Shown here piece by piece: positions 59,937 through 64,000 of a stretch of DNA of 64,000 nucleotides. Positions within the stretch are counted from its first letter, which is position 1; each line of letters starts with the position of its first letter. The notes under the pieces were generated by a model. It was not told the origin of the DNA. It saw only the letters and a list, made by a program, of their open reading frames with translations, and ran no database searches. A program made the position numbers and the translations under genes. The DNA lies in contig JAHRBS010000002.1 in NCBI GenBank assembly GCA_024305745.1, positions 434,001 through 498,000 on the forward strand. Direction: 5' to 3'. The DNA is from Polyporus tsugae (Eukaryota > Basidiomycota > Agaricomycetes > Polyporales > Polyporaceae).

Positions 59937-62544
59937 TTATGATGGGTGCAGGAACGTTTGTAACTAGGAGAAGAGTTAGCTTGGGTCTTGCACTGACACA
60001 TGTATCACTTACGTATTCGTCGTAGTGGTGGAGCACTTCTCGAAGCTGTTTGCGGGAGATTTCTGCTCTGTACAATATCTCGTCGTCCGAACACTTGCCG
60101 TCGAAATACTGGTGGATGCTACATCACAAAAGGGATTCAGTGTCTGCCCTACGCATGATAGAGGAGGCGTACCGCTCGAAACGCCTCACTATATGCGGGT
60201 CTTTGCCTTCAGACATCCCAGCGAGCCATCTCCTCTCGAGCGGTGTTGCACGGGCAGGGTCGCCGATCATGAATGGGATGTTGTCGTTCTCGGCCCCGTT
60301 CTTGTAATACTCTGCCCATTTGGCCTCGTCCGTGCTACTCGACAAGAACTCCTCGTCCACATCCTCATCATCGTGCTTCTCGGGGTCGTGGTGCTCATCA
60401 TCTTCATCGTTGCCTTCATCCTCGTCGTCGTCACGTTCCTCATCCTCGTTCGGTCGCTGTCTTGCCTGCTTACGCGCGCTCTTGGGCGACAGGGACACCC
60501 AGTACTCAACTGGGCTTGAGTCTGACGCGGTCTCGAAGTCTGGACCGGTTTTCTCATCTGAGTTACCTCCGTGCCTGCGGTCTTGCCTGCCGCTCACGCT
60601 TCCCCGCCGACGACTGTTACTATGCGCTCGAGGGCGAGACCGTTTGCGGGCGATATGCTGCTCCCAGCTCTGGCGGACACGCCTTTTGAGCTCCTCGGTT
60701 GCGATGATCCGAATGCGGAGGTGCAGCCGGATGAGAAGGTCTCGCTTGAGCATCCAGAGGACGACATCGAGGTAGAGAGGGATGAGCTCCTTCGAGTGGA
60801 CTACGGTCGCGTAGAAGTGGTTCGCGGTAGGCTTGTGCGTCGCTGTGGATATCATTGCGAGAAGCTTGGGCAGAGGGGGGACGCCGGCCGGGGCAAATCG
60901 CTTCGAGAACTCCTCAGAGAGGGTGGCGAGTCTGGTTTTGGGATTCAGTCACACATGAATCTGCATAGCAACATGAAGGTCGTACTTCGAGGGAAACTTC
61001 TGGGGTACCGAGAACACCGTCTTCAGGCTGGAATGAACGACATCTACGATCTTAGCACGGCGATGCATCACGAGCCAGCGGACAGCAGGGTAGACTTGGG
61101 CTTCTAAGTGCCAGTCAAGCAAGCTCGCCATCTCCGCCAGACTGAGCATCACCGAGGCCAGGTCGAGGAACTTCAGGAGTTGCTCTGCCAGCTCTCGCTC
61201 CTCGGGGTGCAGCTGAGCGGCACGAAGTTGCATGTACAGTTGATAACCTTGTCCATCGTCGTCTTCGTCGTCGAGGCGCAGCAGAGCTTTCCAAGGCGTG
61301 AGCGCGGGTAACCTCCAGGCGAAGCTCATTTCAGGACCCCAGGCGTTCGGCTCGCTATCATCGTTAGCAATTTCCTCCTCGCAATAGCCATCTTCGTCGG
61401 CTTGGAGAAGGGAATCGAGGAAAGGAGGGAGTTGCAGCTCAAGTGGAAGGTCGTGAAGGGTAATGCGCGCGATGGTGTTTTCCTTGATCGACTCGTATAG
61501 TGTCTTCATGGCAGGGGCAATAGTAGAGACCTTGAGAGCTTCATACATAAAGTCCGCGTATGATTCTCCTACAGATACAGCCCAGCTCAAGTTGTACCCA
61601 TAGAATCAAGCCGAATGGACGCACATACCTCGATTTACGAAGTCGTCTTTCAGCGAGCCCAGCACATCGCACTCGGTCTCCACATACCCGGTGGTGACCT
61701 GTTCCTGGTACAGCACCGCGGTGACGTTAAACGCGATTTGCTCGTAGATGGTGTCGAAGTATTTGGAAATATTCCCGGATGCAGAAGACGACGGGTCCGG
61801 GAGGTCCAGCACGATGACAAAATGGAACGTCTGCATACCGCCAGAATCAGATGAGACCATGCGGCCGTTGCGCCCCAAACTGCCATCGTTCCGCTCTCCT
61901 CGAATGTCTGCCTTCTCTGGCGTAAGGGATTTCTCCTCGTCTTGCGGGGACTGCCCCTTCTTCGACCCACGTCCTCGAACAGCCTTCTTCGCCCTCTCTT
62001 CCTTGAACCTCCACCAGCCGTCCGAGTCCGCGCAAACTGGGTGCCCGATAAACGCGAGGTCGTCTACGATGAGCTCGAACTTCTGATGGCACATGGACGT
62101 CTGCGGACAGAGGATTTGCGCGAGGAACTCGGCCGAATATCCTAGGAGTGTGTCATACTCGTCGCTTGAGCTTCCTAGATGTGCGCCTTCGTGGTCTACT
62201 TTGTCGTCTTTGGAAGGTGATGCGCGTCGCGATGTGGGGTGAGAGGGAGTGGGGTGGGCGAACGACGCGGCCCTATCGCGGCGCGCGCTGGGTCTCTCCC
62301 AATAGTACTCCGTCAGGTCTTCTGGAGCTAGAGCGGACTTGTCCCACGAAGGGTCCTCCGCAATATTGTCTGGGCTGTTCGCGGCCCGCCAGGGGTTGTC
62401 TGCGAACGCGCCTGGGAAGTCGTTGGTCGGAAGGGGGCGGGCGAGACGGGGTGTCGGCTTGGAGGAGGGCGGCCAGTGGTAAATCAAATTCGAGCCCTTG
62501 GCGGAAGACGACACCAGAAGGATACATAGCAAAGTGTCGCTCAT
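59937..62544 (-). CDS. NPR3: Nitrogen permease regulator 3, GATOR1/SEACIT subunit
   Basis: Exons 61629-62544, 60986-61568, 60173-60931, 60013-60118 and 59937-59963 give 796 residues. The start MSDTLLCILLVSSSAKGSNL is the conserved NPR3 N-terminus, and this ATG was chosen over an upstream TTG. Longin-type blocks follow (GYSAEFLAQILCP, KFELIVDDLAFIGHPV, FHFVIVLDL). The middle shows LLDWHLEAQVYPAVRWLV and KTVFSVPQKFPS. The end has GDPARATPLERRWLAGM, FDGKCSDDEILYR and a final 9-codon exon LQTFLHPS. With NPR2 and IML1 it forms a GTPase-activating complex that turns off Rag (GTR1) signalling to TORC1 at the vacuole. Acidic disordered insert near residue 660. Confidence 0.95.
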
Positions 62545-63250
62545 GGCTTCTAACTGGCCATCTAGTCGGTCAATAGGAAAGAGTCTGGGACCAAAACGAG
62601 ACAGATCCCAAGGACCTGGAGGTGGTCGGAGAGCGCCCGGTCCAGAAACGGCACCCCGGCGCATCATCCGATGGCCTTGATCATCTTGAACATCGCTTGT
62701 CATGAACCATTCTCTCCAGCTTTGTTCCATGGTTGTAACTTCAGCTAGCACACGCTGAGTGCAAGGAGCCTCCAATCAGGTAGAACAGAGTCCAAATCCT
62801 CACACTGATTCACAAATAGTCCTACGGCACCCTCACCCCCGATCGCCCCCATTTGCCCACCGTCATCTTGTCGCAAAGAATGTGCAGACAACCTTGCTTC
62901 CCTGAAGTAGAACGCGCAGTTCTATGTCTTACCGTCAATGGCATGACGCAATGTGGGCTAATATCTTTTCCAACCGGCTCATGACCTCGACTCGGACTTT
63001 GCGGGCCTGTGGTCTACTACATACCCCCATCCGTCTATTTCCTCCAGAAACAGCTGAGAGCTCATATGACTAGTCATATCATGCTGTTCGCTGGTGCCCC
63101 CGGGGTTCGGAAGCTCATGTGAGTCTTCGCCGTTCATCTTTGCCTAGAGCCACTGTAAATTCTAACGGCCAGTCAACGGCTCGTTCAGAAGCTATATAAT
63201 GTGACGGACAGCAGGTCCAGAGCGACGACATACCTGCTGCTCGCGTCAAC
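62545..63250. other. Divergent intergenic region, NPR3 / GH78-like gene
   Basis: About 700 bases. It holds the TATATAA box at 63193. Nothing else was recognised. Confidence 0.5.
63193..63199 (+). promoter_or_regulatory. TATA box of the GH78-like gene
   Basis: TATATAA, about 52 bases before the ATG at 63251, on the gene strand. Confidence 0.55.
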
Positions 63251-64000
63251 ATGCGGCTCCTCGCACCCCTTCTCCTCGCAGCTGGCGCTACCGCCCTGGT
63301 ACCCTATCAACAGTATATTCTCGCCGCTTCCTCTCGGACAGTCCGGCCCGTCACTGTCTATCTCCAAAGCGGATCTCTATCCTCCGAAACCGCCCTTCTA
63401 GACAGCCGAGTCTCTTCTGGAGGGAGTCTTACGCTTGATGCATTCAACTCCTCAGTAACCTACGACTTCGGCAAGAACATTGCGGGCTGGGTCAACTTCA
63501 ACACAACGTCGAGCGGTGGGAGCGTCGGCTTCACGTTTTCAGAGAGCTCTTTGTGGATCTCTTCAGAAGCGTCCGATGCGACCGCGGACTCGGGACTTGA
63601 CGCGCCCCTAGTGTTCAACATCACCGCCGCGGGGCATTACGCAGCTCCCAATAAGAAGGAGCGTGGTGCATTCCGCTACCTCACCGTCGTGAACCTCGGT
63701 CCCGATCAGCTGTCGATCGACCACCTTTGGGTACACTTCACCGCGATGCCTCACTGGGCAGATGACTCCTTGCAAAAATACACCGGGTGGTTCCATTCGA
63801 ACGACGAGAAGCTTAACCGGTATGCAAATTGAGGTTCCTGTACGCATGGCTTGGCTGACAGTCGTCGCAGGGTGTGGTACGCTGGTAATAACGACATTCA
63901 TCGGGGCTCGTCACCATATTCATGATTATGCAGGAGCGTACACCAACCAGCTGGTTACGATCGACCCGACGCGTGGTGACGCTCTCAACTTCTTGGGCGC
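63251..64000 (+). CDS. Secreted alpha-L-rhamnosidase-like (GH78) enzyme, 3' end beyond the window
   Basis: Exons 63251-63819, 63871-63884 (14 nt) and 63934 onward give about 216 residues before the edge. The signal peptide is MRLLAPLLLAAGATALVPYQ. The N-terminal beta domain has VTYDFGKNIAGWVNF, a pattern typical of GH78 and similar six-hairpin glycosidases, and FRYLTVVNLG. After HSNDEKLNRVWYAG the catalytic (alpha/alpha)6 part begins with AYTNQLVTIDPTRGDAL, in the order expected of this family. The catalytic acids lie beyond the window. It likely removes terminal rhamnose from pectin or glycosides outside the cell; a related six-hairpin activity cannot be excluded. Confidence 0.75.

Overview
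This window reads as the nuclear genome of a filamentous basidiomycete, most likely an Agaricomycete (a mushroom or wood-decay lineage). Almost every gene is split by many short introns, usually about 45-75 nt with GT-AG ends. There are very small exons (8, 9, 14, 18 and 20 nt). A class I hydrophobin, a fungal SPX/VTC polyphosphate polymerase, GATOR1 and Rag components and basidiomycete-type orphan proteins are present. No bacterial-style operons, rRNA, tRNA, CRISPR arrays or transposons were recognised. Exon joins were rebuilt by eye from splice signals, reading phase and remembered family consensus. The function calls are from memory of families and were not checked by a search.

Layout. 1-3.1 kb: paladin-type phosphatase-like gene (runs off the left edge) and TIF6/eIF6, both minus. 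3.4-7.6 kb: mitochondrial NDUFAF7 and an NmrA-like protein, both plus. 7.6-10.9 kb: FRA10AC1 and the Rag GTPase GTR2, both minus. 11.3-14.8 kb: polyphosphate polymerase VTC4, divergent from GTR2 across a G-rich promoter. 15.3-20.0 kb: a 1,522-residue protein with an AhpC/TSA-like thioredoxin fold at the end of a giant disordered region. 20.6-23.5 kb: vacuolar-type amino-acid transporter. 24.2-27.5 kb: KDM3-like JmjC protein. 29.0-30.6 kb: secreted sialidase-fold enzyme. 30.8-32.4 kb: REX4. 33.9-36.1 kb: WD40 gene carrying an in-frame stop and a frameshift. 36.6-38.7 kb: single-pass membrane protein with a (CT)26-encoded Ser-Leu repeat. 39.2-40.6 kb: orphan family protein. 41.9-44.0 kb: ETFRF1/LYRM5 and a Sec14-like protein, divergent. 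44.6-48.5 kb: CK1-like kinase and an extended SDR. 48.8-50.6 kb: GPI-type surface protein and hydrophobin. 51.8-54.3 kb: protein resembling the glycosyltransferase half of plant L-arabinokinase. 54.7-56.3 kb: tail-region membrane protein. 56.9-59.9 kb: Gfo/Idh/MocA oxidoreductase and an NAD-dependent epimerase. 59.9-62.5 kb: NPR3 (GATOR1). 63.3 kb to the right edge: GH78-like rhamnosidase, truncated by the window.

How genes may work together. Several products act on the vacuole/lysosome or TORC1 nutrient axis: GTR2 and NPR3 (amino-acid signalling), VTC4 (phosphate storage, gated by inositol pyrophosphates through SPX) and an Avt3/4-like transporter. GTR2 and VTC4 share a short divergent promoter with a perfect four-run GGGG motif. 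A second theme is mitochondrial assembly (NDUFAF7, ETFRF1). A third is the cell surface and secreted enzymes (hydrophobin, GPI protein, sialidase-fold, GH78). I see no single obvious undescribed system. The strongest leads are the VTC4 microexon in the SPX ligand helix, the promoter G4 motif, the ARA1-like enzyme without its kinase, the peroxiredoxin-like fusion, the broken WD40 gene and the Ser-Leu microsatellite exon.
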